This document shows, one piece after another, positions 8,909 to 17,815 of a stretch of 64,000 bases of DNA. The stretch lies in contig NZ_JABBGG010000001.1 of the NCBI RefSeq assembly GCF_012927275.1, positions 558,001-622,000 on the forward strand, written 5' to 3'. Positions within the stretch are counted from its first letter, which is position 1; each line of letters opens with the position of its first letter. The notes below the pieces were generated by a model, which had not been told where the DNA came from, did not search any database, and was given only the letters and a program-made list of their open reading frames with translations. Source of the DNA: Massilia polaris. GTDB lineage: Bacteria; Pseudomonadota; Gammaproteobacteria; Burkholderiales; Burkholderiaceae_D. The translations under genes were made by a program, and so were the position numbers.

Positions 8909-8940
8909 GTAGATTAATCTGTCTAGACACGCTTGTCTAC
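8909..8940. promoter_or_regulatory. Compound palindromic operator, blaI-proximal
   Basis: Two overlapping perfect palindromes, AGATTAATCT (8911-8920) and TGTCTAGACA (8920-8929), followed by a half-site TTGTCTAC (8933-8940). The half-site is identical to one arm of the second operator at 8977-8994. The region lies about 30-60 nt upstream of blaI, where BlaI-family repressors usually bind. Confidence 0.6.
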
Positions 8941-8976
8941 AAAAACTCATTAGCCAGTGAAACGCGTTGAAATATC

Positions 8977-8994
8977 GTAGACAATGTTGTCTAC
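8977..8994. promoter_or_regulatory. Palindromic operator, SIMPL-gene-proximal
   Basis: Perfect inverted repeat GTAGACAATGTTGTCTAC with 8-bp arms and a TG centre. It shares the TTGTCTAC half-site with the blaI-proximal operator. It lies 50 nt before the SIMPL gene, so one repressor probably controls both divergent units. Confidence 0.65.
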
Positions 8995-9043
8995 GTGAAT
9001 TATGCTGCGGCTTTTCAATATCACTTAACTGCCTGGAGACTCC

Positions 9044-9760
9044 ATGTTCAAGATCGTCGCCCTCATCGCCGCGCTGAGTACCATTCCGTTTTCCGCCGCG
9101 GCGTCAGACTTGCCAGCCTACCCGTTCGTGCACGCCAGCGGTACCGGGGCAACTTCGGTGATGCCGGACGTAGGCGAGATCGACTTTGAGATCATTGCGC
9201 ACGATCGCGACCCGGCGGCCGCGCGGGCGGTGGTGGAGAGCCGCATCGCGCAGATCCGCGCGCTGGCCGAGGGACTGGGCGTGCCGGCCGAGGATGTCGA
9301 GATCCGGGATATACGCAAGGATGTGAAAAAAGGCACTGACGCGGATGGCGCAACGCCAGGCTACGACCTGCGTTCAGGCGTCCACATCAAGGTCGCCGAC
9401 CTGTCGAAGTGGGCCGGACTGGTCGGGCCGCTGATCGACATGCCGAACCTCGACGGCTTTGCCACCTCGTTCGACACGACCGAGCGCGAGAAGGTCGAGA
9501 CCGAACTGGTGGCGCTGGCGATGAACACAGCGCGCCGCAAGGCGGCGGCGATGGCGAAGGGGGCGGGGATGAAGCTGGGAGCGGTCACCGCTGTGACGCT
9601 CGGCGACCTGAAGAACCTGAGCCGGGCGATGGGCCTGGCGCCGAACGATACGCGTTACGCGGGATCGGGAACGCGGAGCGCATATAACCGGAAGGACCTG
9701 CTGTCGATCGACATCATCAAGCTGGCCCAACCGGTTGACATGATTTTCAGGCTGAAGTGA
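9044..9760 (+). CDS. SIMPL domain (DUF541) periplasmic protein
   Basis: Exported protein of 238 aa with a signal peptide ending near residue 20 (FSAAASD). The remainder fits the SIMPL/DUF541 fold: HASGTGATSVMPDVGEIDFEI at the N-terminus, a central charged region DVEIRDIRKDVKK, and the conserved helix ALAMNTARRKAAAMAKGAGMKLG. Family members (for example YggE, BP26) form ring-like periplasmic assemblies linked to envelope stress, but the molecular role is uncertain. It is divergent from the blaI-M56 operon across paired palindromes, which suggests membership of the same regulon. A CTGGAGAC ribosome-binding site precedes the ATG. Confidence 0.85.
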   Translation: MFKIVALIAALSTIPFSAAASDLPAYPFVHASGTGATSVMPDVGEIDFEIIAHDRDPAAARAVVESRIAQIRALAEGLGVPAEDVEIRDIRKDVKKGTDADGATPGYDLRSGVHIKVADLSKWAGLVGPLIDMPNLDGFATSFDTTEREKVETELVALAMNTARRKAAAMAKGAGMKLGAVTAVTLGDLKNLSRAMGLAPNDTRYAGSGTRSAYNRKDLLSIDIIKLAQPVDMIFRLK

Positions 9761-9761
9761 T

Positions 9762-11063
9762 TCAGGCGGCCTTGCGGACGACCGCCACTTCATCGTCATG
9801 GCGATGGTGCGACGGGGAGGCGAGTTCGTCCGCGAGGCGGTTCTCGTCCAGTTCGTTTTCCCACTTCGAGACAACCACAGTCGCAACACCGTTCCCGATG
9901 AAGTTGGTCAGCGCGCGGCACTCGCTCATGAAGCGGTCGATGCCGAGGATCAGCGCCATGCCTGCCACCGGAATGGTCGGCACCACCGCCAGGGTTGCCG
10001 CGAGCGTGATGAAGCCAGCGCCGGTAATGCCTGACGCACCTTTCGAGGTCAGCATCGCGACGCCGAGAATGGTGATCTGCTGCGTGAAGGTCAGGTCGGT
10101 ATTGGTTGCCTGCGCCACGAACAGGGCGGCCATCGTCATGTAGATGTTGGTGCCGTCCAGGTTGAACGAGTAGCCGGTCGGCACGACCAGGCCGACGACC
10201 GGCTTCGAGCAGCCGAGTTTCTCAAGCTTGCGCATCAGGGCCGGCAGCGCGCTTTCCGACGAGCTGGTGCCGAGCACGATCAGCAGTTCTTCCTTGATGT
10301 AGGCGATGAACTTGAAGATCGAGAAGCCGGTCACGCGGGCGATGAAGCCGAGCACGATGAACACGAACAGCGCGCAGGTCAGGTAGAACGAGCCCATCAG
10401 CTTTGCCAGCGGTACCAGCGATGCCAGGCCGTATTTGCCGATGGTGAAAGCCATCGCGCCGAATGCACCGATTGGCGCCAGCTTCATCACCATGTTGACG
10501 ATGCCGAAGATCACGTGCGACAGCTCGTCGATGGCGCGGGTGATCGGACGGCCGCGCTCGCCGAGCATCGACAGCGAGAAGCCGAACAGGATCGCGAACA
10601 GCAGCACTTGCAGGATGTCGCCCTTGGCGAACGCATCGACGACCGTGTTCGGGATGATGTTCAGCACGAAGTCGACGGTGCTCTGCGACTTGGCCTTGTC
10701 GGTGTACTGGGCGATCGCCGATGCGTCGAGTGTGGCCGGGTCGGCGTTGAAGCCGGCGCCTGGGCGGACCAGGTTGGCAACGATAAGGCCGATGGCAAGC
10801 GCGAAGGTGGACACGACTTCAAAGTAGAGCAGAGCCTTGCCGCCGACGCGGCCAATTTTCTTCATGTCCTGCATACCGGCGATACCGGCCACCACCGTAC
10901 AGAAAATTACCGGTGCGATGATCATCTTGATCAGCTTGATGAAGCCGTCTCCAAGCGGCTTCATGTCGACACCGAGGCTCGGGTAGAACACTCCGAGCAC
11001 GATGCCGCAGGCAATGGCGAACAGTACCTGGATATACAGTACTTTGTAGAAAGGCTTTTTCAT
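9762..11063 (-). CDS. dctA: C4-dicarboxylate/proton symporter DctA
   Basis: Dicarboxylate/amino acid:cation symporter (DAACS family) of 433 aa, importing succinate, fumarate and malate across the inner membrane. Family hallmarks are the N-terminal [20 protein letters not shown], the serine-rich hairpin [20 protein letters not shown], the [15 protein letters not shown] motif, and [17 protein letters not shown]. The start at 11063 matches the usual DctA N-terminus; an in-frame ATG at 11099 would add 12 residues. The stop lies one base from the convergent SIMPL gene. The upstream region shared with the DUF885 gene carries a long inverted repeat that may bind its regulator. Confidence 0.93.
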   Translation of the reverse strand: MKKPFYKVLYIQVLFAIACGIVLGVFYPSLGVDMKPLGDGFIKLIKMIIAPVIFCTVVAGIAGMQDMKKIGRVGGKALLYFEVVSTFALAIGLIVANLVRPGAGFNADPATLDASAIAQYTDKAKSQSTVDFVLNIIPNTVVDAFAKGDILQVLLFAILFGFSLSMLGERGRPITRAIDELSHVIFGIVNMVMKLAPIGAFGAMAFTIGKYGLASLVPLAKLMGSFYLTCALFVFIVLGFIARVTGFSIFKFIAYIKEELLIVLGTSSSESALPALMRKLEKLGCSKPVVGLVVPTGYSFNLDGTNIYMTMAALFVAQATNTDLTFTQQITILGVAMLTSKGASGITGAGFITLAATLAVVPTIPVAGMALILGIDRFMSECRALTNFIGNGVATVVVSKWENELDENRLADELASPSHHRHDDEVAVVRKAA

Positions 11064-11108
11064 GGCGTTGTCTCGTGTAAGGAGTTTTAGTGTCGCCATA
11101 ATTAACCA

Positions 11109-11156
11109 GATGCCGACACCGAGCTATTGTGGATATCCGCAGGGATTGTCGGCATC
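11109..11156. promoter_or_regulatory. 10-bp inverted repeat in the dctA/DUF885 divergent promoter region
   Basis: GATGCCGACA (11109-11118) and TGTCGGCATC (11147-11156) are perfect complements separated by 28 nt, with a GGATATCC palindrome between them. A TATAAT hexamer (11162-11167) follows and could be the -10 of the DUF885 gene. It resembles a regulator site with DNA looping; the regulator is unknown. Confidence 0.45.
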
Positions 11157-11199
11157 CCGGCTATAATTTTTCCTGGGATAACCATTTATCGGGTGAAGA

Positions 11200-12483
11200 A
11201 TGAAAAAGAAAATCGTTGGTGCTGTCGCGATGCTGTTCGCAAGCTCCGCATTTGCCGCTTCAGTGCAAGATGTCGCGGATCGGTACATGAACCTGGTGCT
11301 GGCGGTTGGCGTGCATGATTCGTCGTATGTCGATGCCTACTACGGACCGCCGGAGCTGCAAAAGCAGGCGACCGACAACAAGAAGACCCTGGCGACGATC
11401 CGCGATGAAGTCGATGGCGCTTTGAAGGACCTCGCTACGCAGAAAGCCGCCAACCCGGACGACGCCCTGCGCATCGAATTCCTCAACAAGCAGCTAAGCT
11501 CGATGCTGACGCGCATCGATATGCTGAACGGGAAGAAGTTCAGCTTCGACGACGAGACCGCGCGCCTGTACGATGCCGTGTCGCCGCATCACGACCGCGC
11601 GCATTACATGAAGCTGGTTGCCGAGATCGACAAACTCTTGCCAGGCAAAGGCACGGTGCCTGAGCGCCTCGCCGCCTTCCGGGCGAAGATGGTGATCCCG
11701 AAGGACAAGCTGAAGCCGGTGTTCGACGCATCGATCAAGGAATGCCGCGCGCGCAGCGCCAAGTACATCGACTTGCCGGCCAACGAAAACTTCGTGCTCG
11801 AGTTCGTGTCGAACAAGCCATGGAGCGGCTACAACTGGTACAAGGGCAACGCGCAGAGCCTTATCCAGATCAACACCGAATTCCCGATCTATATCGACCG
11901 CGCGGTTGACCTGGGCTGCCATGAAGGGTATCCGGGGCATCACGCGTACAACGCACTGCTGGAAAAGTCGCTGGTGAAGGACAAGGGCTGGAACGAGTTC
12001 AGCGTGTATCCGCTGTATTCGCCGATGTCCCTGATTGCCGAAGGCAGCGCGAACTACGGCATTGAGATGGCGTTCAGCGAAGCCGAGCGGCTGGCGTTCG
12101 AGCGCGATGTGCTGTTCCCGATGGCGGGACTGGATCCGAAGCTCGCGAAGAAGTATGCGGACCTGCGTAAGCTGCTCGGCAAGCTGAGCTATGCGGATAA
12201 CGACGCGGCGATGAATTACCTGGACGGGAAGTGGACCAAAGAGCAGACCATTGACTGGCTGGTGAATGTGCAGCTGTATCCGCCGGAGAAGGCGAACCAG
12301 CGCGTGAGTTTCTACGACGGACTGCGCGGGTATGTGATCAATTACAACCTGGGTAAGGACCTGGTGGCGAAGTACGTGGAACGGCACGTGACGTCGATGG
12401 ATCCGGCGAAGGCGAAGGCGCAGAAGTGGGCGGCGTTCAAGCAGTTGTTGTCGTCGCCGAGGTTGGCGAGCGGGATTCGGTAG
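11200..12483 (+). CDS. DUF885 family exported protein, putative metallopeptidase-like
   Basis: Protein of 427 aa with a Sec signal peptide (MKKK, hydrophobic core, cleavage after AFA near residue 19), so likely periplasmic. It carries the DUF885 hallmark HEGYPGHHAYN at H241-H248, which resembles a zinc-protease HExxxH arrangement, and a downstream AEGSANYGIEMAF segment that may supply another ligand. Many DUF885 members are about 550-600 aa, so this one is a shorter form. No substrate is known. It is divergent from dctA and convergent with the 3-hydroxybutyrate dehydrogenase gene. Catalytic activity is inferred from the motif only. Confidence 0.8.
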   Translation: MKKKIVGAVAMLFASSAFAASVQDVADRYMNLVLAVGVHDSSYVDAYYGPPELQKQATDNKKTLATIRDEVDGALKDLATQKAANPDDALRIEFLNKQLSSMLTRIDMLNGKKFSFDDETARLYDAVSPHHDRAHYMKLVAEIDKLLPGKGTVPERLAAFRAKMVIPKDKLKPVFDASIKECRARSAKYIDLPANENFVLEFVSNKPWSGYNWYKGNAQSLIQINTEFPIYIDRAVDLGCHEGYPGHHAYNALLEKSLVKDKGWNEFSVYPLYSPMSLIAEGSANYGIEMAFSEAERLAFERDVLFPMAGLDPKLAKKYADLRKLLGKLSYADNDAAMNYLDGKWTKEQTIDWLVNVQLYPPEKANQRVSFYDGLRGYVINYNLGKDLVAKYVERHVTSMDPAKAKAQKWAAFKQLLSSPRLASGIR

Positions 12484-12497
12484 TTCGTTATTGGCGA

Positions 12498-12532
12498 CTC
12501 ACGGCGGGTAAGGGAACCGCACCCGCCGTGAG
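12498..12532. terminator. Hairpin between convergent genes
   Basis: CTCACGGCGGGT (12498-12509) pairs perfectly with ACCCGCCGTGAG (12521-12532) around an 11-nt loop. There is no U-tract on either side, so it may be a weak or factor-assisted bidirectional terminator. Confidence 0.55.
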
Positions 12533-12545
12533 CAGACGGGAACGC

Positions 12546-13340
12546 TTACTGCGCCACCCAACCGCCATCCATATTCCACGCCACACCGCGTACCTGTCCA
12601 CCGGCCGGGCTACAGAAGAACACCGCCAGCGCACCCAACTCCTCCGGCGTTACAAACTCGCCCGACGGCTGCTTCTCGGCCAGCAGCGCCTTCTTGGCCG
12701 CATCATTGCTCAGTCCCTCGCGCGCGGCACGGTCATCCACCTGCTTCTGCACCAGCGGCGTCAGCACCCAGCCCGGGCAAATCGCATTACACGTCACACC
12801 GGTGTGCGCCGTCTCCAGCGCCGTCACCTTGGTAAAGCCAACCAGCCCATGCTTCGACGCGACATACGCCGACTTCTGCGCCGACCCAACCAGTCCGTGC
12901 ACCGACGCGAGGTTGATAATGCGTCCCCAGTTCTTCTGCTTCATGCCCGGCAGCGCCAGGCGCGTCGTGTGGAAAGCCGAGGTCAGGTTGATCGCGATAA
13001 TCGCGTCCCACTTCTCAATCGGAAAATCTTCAATGTTCGACACATGCTGAATCCCCGCATTGTTGACGAGGATATCGACGCCGCCGAACTTTTCATCGGC
13101 GAACTTCATCATCGCTTCGATCTCGGCCGGCTTGGACATGTCGGCATTGTGATAAGCGGTCTGCACGCCAAACTCCTGGCCGGCGTCACGGTACAGCTTT
13201 TCGATCTGCTGGGCGTCGCCGAAACCGTTGAATACGATGTTAGCGCCTTGCTGGGCCAAGGTGCGGGCAATGCCCAGGCCGATGCCGGAGGTGGAGCCGG
13301 TGACAAGTGCCGTTTTGCCACTTAACATGCTTGTATTCAT
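12546..13340 (-). CDS. bdhA: 3-hydroxybutyrate dehydrogenase
   Basis: Short-chain dehydrogenase of 264 aa interconverting 3-hydroxybutyrate and acetoacetate with NAD. The cofactor motif TGSTSGIG is at residues 15-22, followed by NNAGIQHV and the active-site YVASKHG preceded by a Ser in INLASVHGLVGS. The stretch CPGWVLTPLVQKQVDDRA is characteristic of bacterial 3-hydroxybutyrate dehydrogenases rather than generic SDRs. It would supply acetoacetate to the ScoAB CoA-transferase encoded at 5804-7176. The start at 13340 is preceded by a GAGGA ribosome-binding site. Confidence 0.9.
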   Translation of the reverse strand: MNTSMLSGKTALVTGSTSGIGLGIARTLAQQGANIVFNGFGDAQQIEKLYRDAGQEFGVQTAYHNADMSKPAEIEAMMKFADEKFGGVDILVNNAGIQHVSNIEDFPIEKWDAIIAINLTSAFHTTRLALPGMKQKNWGRIINLASVHGLVGSAQKSAYVASKHGLVGFTKVTALETAHTGVTCNAICPGWVLTPLVQKQVDDRAAREGLSNDAAKKALLAEKQPSGEFVTPEELGALAVFFCSPAGGQVRGVAWNMDGGWVAQ

Positions 13341-13503
13341 TGTGTCCTCTGAGAGAATGGTTGGCTGGAGACGGATAGGCAGCGCGGTGCGCTACACATT
13401 GGTAGAATTCTAATCGCAACGCCGGGTAAAATGTGGGTTTTGCCAGACGTCAGGCCGTTAGACTGGATAACGGCGACGGATATCCGCCTTGATAGGAATC
13501 GGC

Positions 13504-14751
13504 ATGGTTGAACCAAGAATAAAATCCGTCCAGTGCATTTCCCCGGCCGGCTTGCACGAGATGTCGTACAAGGAGTGGGGCGACGAGAACAATCCGAAGG
13601 TGCTGGTGTGCGTGCACGGCGTGACGCGCGTCGGCGACGACTTCGATAACCTGGCGCGCGCGCTGTGCGGCGACTACCGCGTGGTGTGCCCGGACGTCGT
13701 CGGACGCGGCCGCTCCGGCAAGCTGGCCAATCCGGAGCTGTACCGGGTGCCGCAATACGTCAGCGATATGGTGACGCTGATTGCGCGCGTGAGCGCGGTC
13801 CCCGGTACCAGCGTCGACTGGTTCGGCACTTCGATGGGCGGCCTGATCGGCATGGCGCTCGCTTCGCTGCCGCACAACCCGATCCGCAAGCTGGTGCTGA
13901 ACGACATCGGCCCGTCGCTGGACACCACCGCGCTGCAGCGCATTGGCGACTACATCGGCCAGGTGCTGAAGTTCCCGGACTTCGACAAGGCGGCGACATT
14001 TGTCCGCGAAGTGTCGCTGTCGTTCGGCGAGCACACCGACGACGAGTGGCACAAGCTGGCCAGCGACGTGCTGCGCGAGGAGCAGGGCGGCCAGTGGGTG
14101 CGCCATTACGACATGGGGCTGGCGCAGCCGTTCAGGTCCAGCACGCCGGAGACGGCGAAGGCCGACGAGTGCATGCTGTGGGCAGCCTACGATGCGATCC
14201 GCTGCCCGACGCTGCTGGTGCGTGGCGCCCAGTCCGATCTGCTGTCGCACGCGACGGCTCAGGAAATGACGCGCCGCGGTCCGAAGGCCACGCTGGTCGA
14301 AATTCCGAACGTCGGCCATGCGCCGACCTTCCTGCATGAAGACCAGATCGCAATCGCAAGACAATTTTTAATCGGCCCGGCCGATATTCTGAAAGAGACT
14401 ATGGAAATCACACGACTGCACGTAGGTAAACGCCTCTCCGAAGTGGCTGTATTTAACGACACCATCTACCTGGCCGGCCAGATCGCCGAAGACACCGGCG
14501 CCGACATCGTGGGCCAGACCCGCGAAGTGCTCAGCCACGTCGACCGCCTGCTGACCGAAGCGGGCAGCGACAAGACCTGCATCCTGATGTGCCAGATCTA
14601 CATCTCCGACATGGCCAACTTCGCGGGCATGAACGAGGTGTGGGACGAGTGGGTCGCGCAGGGGCACACGCCGCCGCGCGCTACCGTTGAAGCGAAGCTC
14701 GCCAACCCGGCCTGCCTGGTCGAGATCGTGGTCACCGCGGGCAAGCGCTAA
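13504..14751 (+). CDS. Alpha/beta hydrolase fused in frame to a RidA (YjgF/YER057c/UK114) domain
   Basis: One uninterrupted frame of 415 aa. Residues about 1-290 are an alpha/beta hydrolase: oxyanion region CVHGVTR, nucleophile elbow GTSMGG with S110, acid in RGAQSDLL, and a late His in NVGHAPTF. After a linker of under ten residues (GPADILKET), Met300 begins a complete RidA domain of 116 residues with the family arginine R93 in PPRATVEAKL and the C-terminal LVEIVVTAGKR. RidA proteins hydrolyse reactive enamine/imine intermediates. A purine-rich GAAAGAG just before the internal ATG (14401) could also let RidA be made separately. The start at 13504 follows AGGAA. relA begins 6 nt downstream. 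Confidence 0.82.
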   Translation: MVEPRIKSVQCISPAGLHEMSYKEWGDENNPKVLVCVHGVTRVGDDFDNLARALCGDYRVVCPDVVGRGRSGKLANPELYRVPQYVSDMVTLIARVSAVPGTSVDWFGTSMGGLIGMALASLPHNPIRKLVLNDIGPSLDTTALQRIGDYIGQVLKFPDFDKAATFVREVSLSFGEHTDDEWHKLASDVLREEQGGQWVRHYDMGLAQPFRSSTPETAKADECMLWAAYDAIRCPTLLVRGAQSDLLSHATAQEMTRRGPKATLVEIPNVGHAPTFLHEDQIAIARQFLIGPADILKETMEITRLHVGKRLSEVAVFNDTIYLAGQIAEDTGADIVGQTREVLSHVDRLLTEAGSDKTCILMCQIYISDMANFAGMNEVWDEWVAQGHTPPRATVEAKLANPACLVEIVVTAGKR

Positions 14752-14757
14752 ACCGTC

Positions 14758-16998
14758 ATGGTAGCTATTGCGGCGCTTGGCAGCGCAACGACGCAGCTCG
14801 TCCAGGGTCTCGGCCCTGAGGACAGCGCGCGCGTGGAAGCGGCGCTGGCCTATGCGAGCGACGCTTACCAGGACAAGGCCTGCGTGTCCGGCCAGAACGC
14901 GCTCGAGTTTTCGATCGGCGTGGCCAGCACGCTGGCCTACCTGAACAGCGACGCGGAGACCCGCATCGCAGGGCTGCTGTTCGAATTGTCGATCCTCGAT
15001 CCTGACGCCGCAGCCGGCCTGGAAGCACGCGTGGGCAAGGATGCCACCGACCTCGTGACCGGCGTGCACCAGCTGATCCGCCTGCGCGACATGACAATGG
15101 GGCAGAAGGAAACGGGCCGCGGCAAAGGCGCATCGCAACGCGCGGTTGCCCAGGTCGAAACGCTGCGCAAGATGCTGCTGGCGATGGCGAGCGACATGCG
15201 CGTGGTGCTGGTGCGGCTGGCCTCGTGCGTAACCACCTTGCGCTACTTCGCCGACGTCAAGCTGTTCAACGACATGACCCACGCATACGGGCGCGAGACG
15301 CTCGACCTGTACGCGCCGCTGGCCAACCGCCTCGGCATCTGGCAGCTGAAGTGGGAGCTGGAAGACCTGTCGTTCCGCTTCATCGAACCCGATACCTACA
15401 AGCGCATTGCCAAGATGCTGGAAGAGAAGCGCATGATGCGCGAGGGCTTCGTGCAAACGGCCATCGTGCGCTTGCAGGACGAGATGGGCGCAGCCGGCAT
15501 CAAGGCCGAGGTATTTGGCCGGCCGAAGCACATCTACAGCATCTACAACAAGATGCGCGGCAAGGACCTCGATTTCAGCGAGCTGTACGACGTGCGCGCC
15601 TTCCGGGTCATCGTCCCCGACATCAAAACCTGCTACACGGTGCTGGGTATCGTCCACAATATCTGGACGCCGATCCCGAGAGAATTCGACGACTACATTT
15701 CGCGGCCGAAGCCGAACGGCTACCAGTCGCTGCACACGGTCGTGATGGCCGAAGACGGCCGCCCGCTCGAAGTGCAGATCCGCACCCAGGAGATGCACAA
15801 CTTCGCCGAGTACGGCATCGCCGCGCACTGGCGCTACAAGGAAGAGGGCGGGTCCAGCTTCAAGGGCCAGAAGTACGACGAGAAGATCGCATGGCTGCGC
15901 CAGCTGCTGGCGTGGAAGACCGACGTGGCCGACGCCGTCGTCGAGGAAGAAGAAATCCAGCGCGAATGGGTCGAGAAGCTCAAATCGGCCACGCTGGATG
16001 ACCGCATCTTCGTGCTGACGCCGCAGGCGCGCGTGCTCGAACTGCCGGTCGGCGCCACCCCGATCGACTTCGCCTACCACTTGCACAGCGAAGTTGGACA
16101 CCGCTGCCGCGGCGCGCGCGTCGACGGCATTATGGTGCCGTTGAATACGCCGCTGAAGAACGGCCAGACCTGCGAGATCATCACCGCCAAGGGCGCCCCG
16201 GGCAGCGCCGGGCCTTCGCGCGACTGGCTCAACCCCGAATACACCGTCAGCTCGCGGACGCGCACCAAGGTCCGTGCCTGGTTCAATGCGATCGACCAGC
16301 AGGAGACGCTGTCGCAGGGGCGCGCCCTGGTCGAAAAGACACTCCAGCGCGAAGGCAAGACCGCGGTCAACCTGGAGGCGCTGGCGCACAAGCTTGGCTT
16401 CAACAAGGTCGACGAGATGTTCATCTCGGTCGGCAAGGACGAATTCAGCCTGCGCCACGTCGAACACGCGCTGAATGACACAGAAGCCGCAACCGGGCCG
16501 GAAGACGCGGTCGTCCTCAACAAGAGCCGCGCATCGAGCGTCGAACAGGGCGCCAAGTCGGGCGTCCTGGTGGTCGGCACCGAAGGCCTGATGACGGTGC
16601 TGGCGAAGTGCTGCAAGCCGGCGCCGCCGGATGGCATCGTCGGCTTTGTCACGCGCGGCAAGGGCGTGTCGATCCACCGGGCCACCTGCAAGAACTTCAC
16701 CGAGATGCGTTCCAAGGCGCCGGAACGGGTGATCCACACAGAATGGGGACGCACCGGGCAGGATACGGTCTATCCGGTCGACCTGTTCATCCTCGCCAGC
16801 GACAGGCAGGGACTGCTGCGCGACATCTCGGAGGTATTCTCGCGCGAGAAGATCAATGTGATCGGCTCGAACACGCAAAGCGCGAAAGGCCAGGCCCGCA
16901 TGACGTTCACCGCCGAAATCGGCTCGACCGCGCAGCTGCAAAAGGCGCTCGCCGCAATCGGCGAGGTGAACGGCGTGCAGGAAGCGCGGCGCCAGTAG
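14758..16998 (+). CDS. relA: (p)ppGpp synthetase, RelA type
   Basis: Stringent-response synthetase of 746 aa. The N-terminal hydrolase-like domain has lost the HD pair: the equivalent of LLHD reads LLFELS at about residues 73-78, so hydrolase activity is not expected. The synthetase domain has GRPKHIYSIYNKM, ELYDVRAFRVIV, the EFDD form of the EXDD motif at residues 309-312, and RPKPNGYQSLHT. TGS (PQARVLELPVGATPIDFAYHLH), a Cys-containing zinc-finger-like segment (LAKCCKPAPPDGIVGFV) and a C-terminal ACT domain follow. EXDD with a degenerate HD marks the ribosome-associated monofunctional RelA, distinct from SpoT. Confidence 0.93.
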   Translation: MVAIAALGSATTQLVQGLGPEDSARVEAALAYASDAYQDKACVSGQNALEFSIGVASTLAYLNSDAETRIAGLLFELSILDPDAAAGLEARVGKDATDLVTGVHQLIRLRDMTMGQKETGRGKGASQRAVAQVETLRKMLLAMASDMRVVLVRLASCVTTLRYFADVKLFNDMTHAYGRETLDLYAPLANRLGIWQLKWELEDLSFRFIEPDTYKRIAKMLEEKRMMREGFVQTAIVRLQDEMGAAGIKAEVFGRPKHIYSIYNKMRGKDLDFSELYDVRAFRVIVPDIKTCYTVLGIVHNIWTPIPREFDDYISRPKPNGYQSLHTVVMAEDGRPLEVQIRTQEMHNFAEYGIAAHWRYKEEGGSSFKGQKYDEKIAWLRQLLAWKTDVADAVVEEEEIQREWVEKLKSATLDDRIFVLTPQARVLELPVGATPIDFAYHLHSEVGHRCRGARVDGIMVPLNTPLKNGQTCEIITAKGAPGSAGPSRDWLNPEYTVSSRTRTKVRAWFNAIDQQETLSQGRALVEKTLQREGKTAVNLEALAHKLGFNKVDEMFISVGKDEFSLRHVEHALNDTEAATGPEDAVVLNKSRASSVEQGAKSGVLVVGTEGLMTVLAKCCKPAPPDGIVGFVTRGKGVSIHRATCKNFTEMRSKAPERVIHTEWGRTGQDTVYPVDLFILASDRQGLLRDISEVFSREKINVIGSNTQSAKGQARMTFTAEIGSTAQLQKALAAIGEVNGVQEARRQ

Positions 16999-17001
16999 CC
17001 G

Positions 17002-17805
17002 ATGCGCCCTACCTCCTTCCTTTATTCGCAGCCGCGCGACTGGGGCATGGTTGCGGTCCGCATCCTGCGCAGCTGGTGGTACATGATCCACCTTGGCGCC
17101 ATCGCAATGGTGATGGCGCTGTCGCTCAGGACATACAGCCGGGCCAACCGCATCGTCGCATCGCGCTTCATCTATGCCAGCACCTGGCAGGTGTTGCCGT
17201 GGTTCACGGCGCTGGCGGCGCTGGTCAGCCTCGTCATCATCCGCATCGTCGTCGTCACGGCGCTCAGTTACGGCCTGTCGGCATACGCGCTGGAGATGGT
17301 GGTGCGGGTGCTGGTGCTGGAGCTGATTCCCTTGACCGCCGCGATGTTCGTCGCGCTGCGCGCGGGCCTGGCGTTCAATGTCGGCGATGCGCTGGCCGTC
17401 GCGGCGGCCGCATCGCCCGACACCTCAAGGCGAGCGCAGGAGCGGCTGCGCCAGGAGCTGGTGCCGCAGGTGATCGCCAACGCGTTCGCAGTGCTCAGCC
17501 TCGCGATGGTCAGCAGCGTCATCGTGCTGGTGCTCGCCTACGTTAACGTCTACGGGCTGTCGCCCTGGGGCGTGCAGGATTACACGCGCACCGTCGGCCG
17601 CATTTTCAATCCCGCCGTGACCATCGGTTTTATCTTTAAAACCGTGTCGTTCGGGCTGGCCGTCGCGGTGATTCCCACCGCGGCGATCCTGGAGATGCAC
17701 CGCTACGGCCTGCGCTCGTCGTCGACCGTGCAGCCGGGCGCGGTGCGGCTGCTGTTCGTGCTGCTGCTGATCGAAGCGGCTTCGCTCGCCATTAAATACA
17801 TATAA
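17002..17805 (+). CDS. MlaE-like ABC transporter permease, divergent
   Basis: Integral membrane protein of 267 aa with about five or six hydrophobic segments and the layout of MlaE-family permeases (a YGLSAYALEMVVRVLVLELIP segment where MlaE has its RELxP region, and TAAMFVALRAGLAF). The MlaE glutamate/glycine signature is only loosely kept. It starts three bases after relA and is followed 10 nt later by an MCE-domain gene and then a lipoprotein gene, the usual partners of an MlaE permease in lipid trafficking between membranes. No ATP-binding subunit is encoded next to it. Confidence 0.7.
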   Translation: MRPTSFLYSQPRDWGMVAVRILRSWWYMIHLGAIAMVMALSLRTYSRANRIVASRFIYASTWQVLPWFTALAALVSLVIIRIVVVTALSYGLSAYALEMVVRVLVLELIPLTAAMFVALRAGLAFNVGDALAVAAAASPDTSRRAQERLRQELVPQVIANAFAVLSLAMVSSVIVLVLAYVNVYGLSPWGVQDYTRTVGRIFNPAVTIGFIFKTVSFGLAVAVIPTAAILEMHRYGLRSSSTVQPGAVRLLFVLLLIEAASLAIKYI

Positions 17806-17815
17806 GAGGACTGAC

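Noticed and set aside
14368-17091. 907-aa open frame on the minus strand opposite relA
   Set aside because: It is the exact antisense of a conserved gene in a phase that rarely makes stops at this GC content. The product is His/Arg/Ala-rich without any domain.
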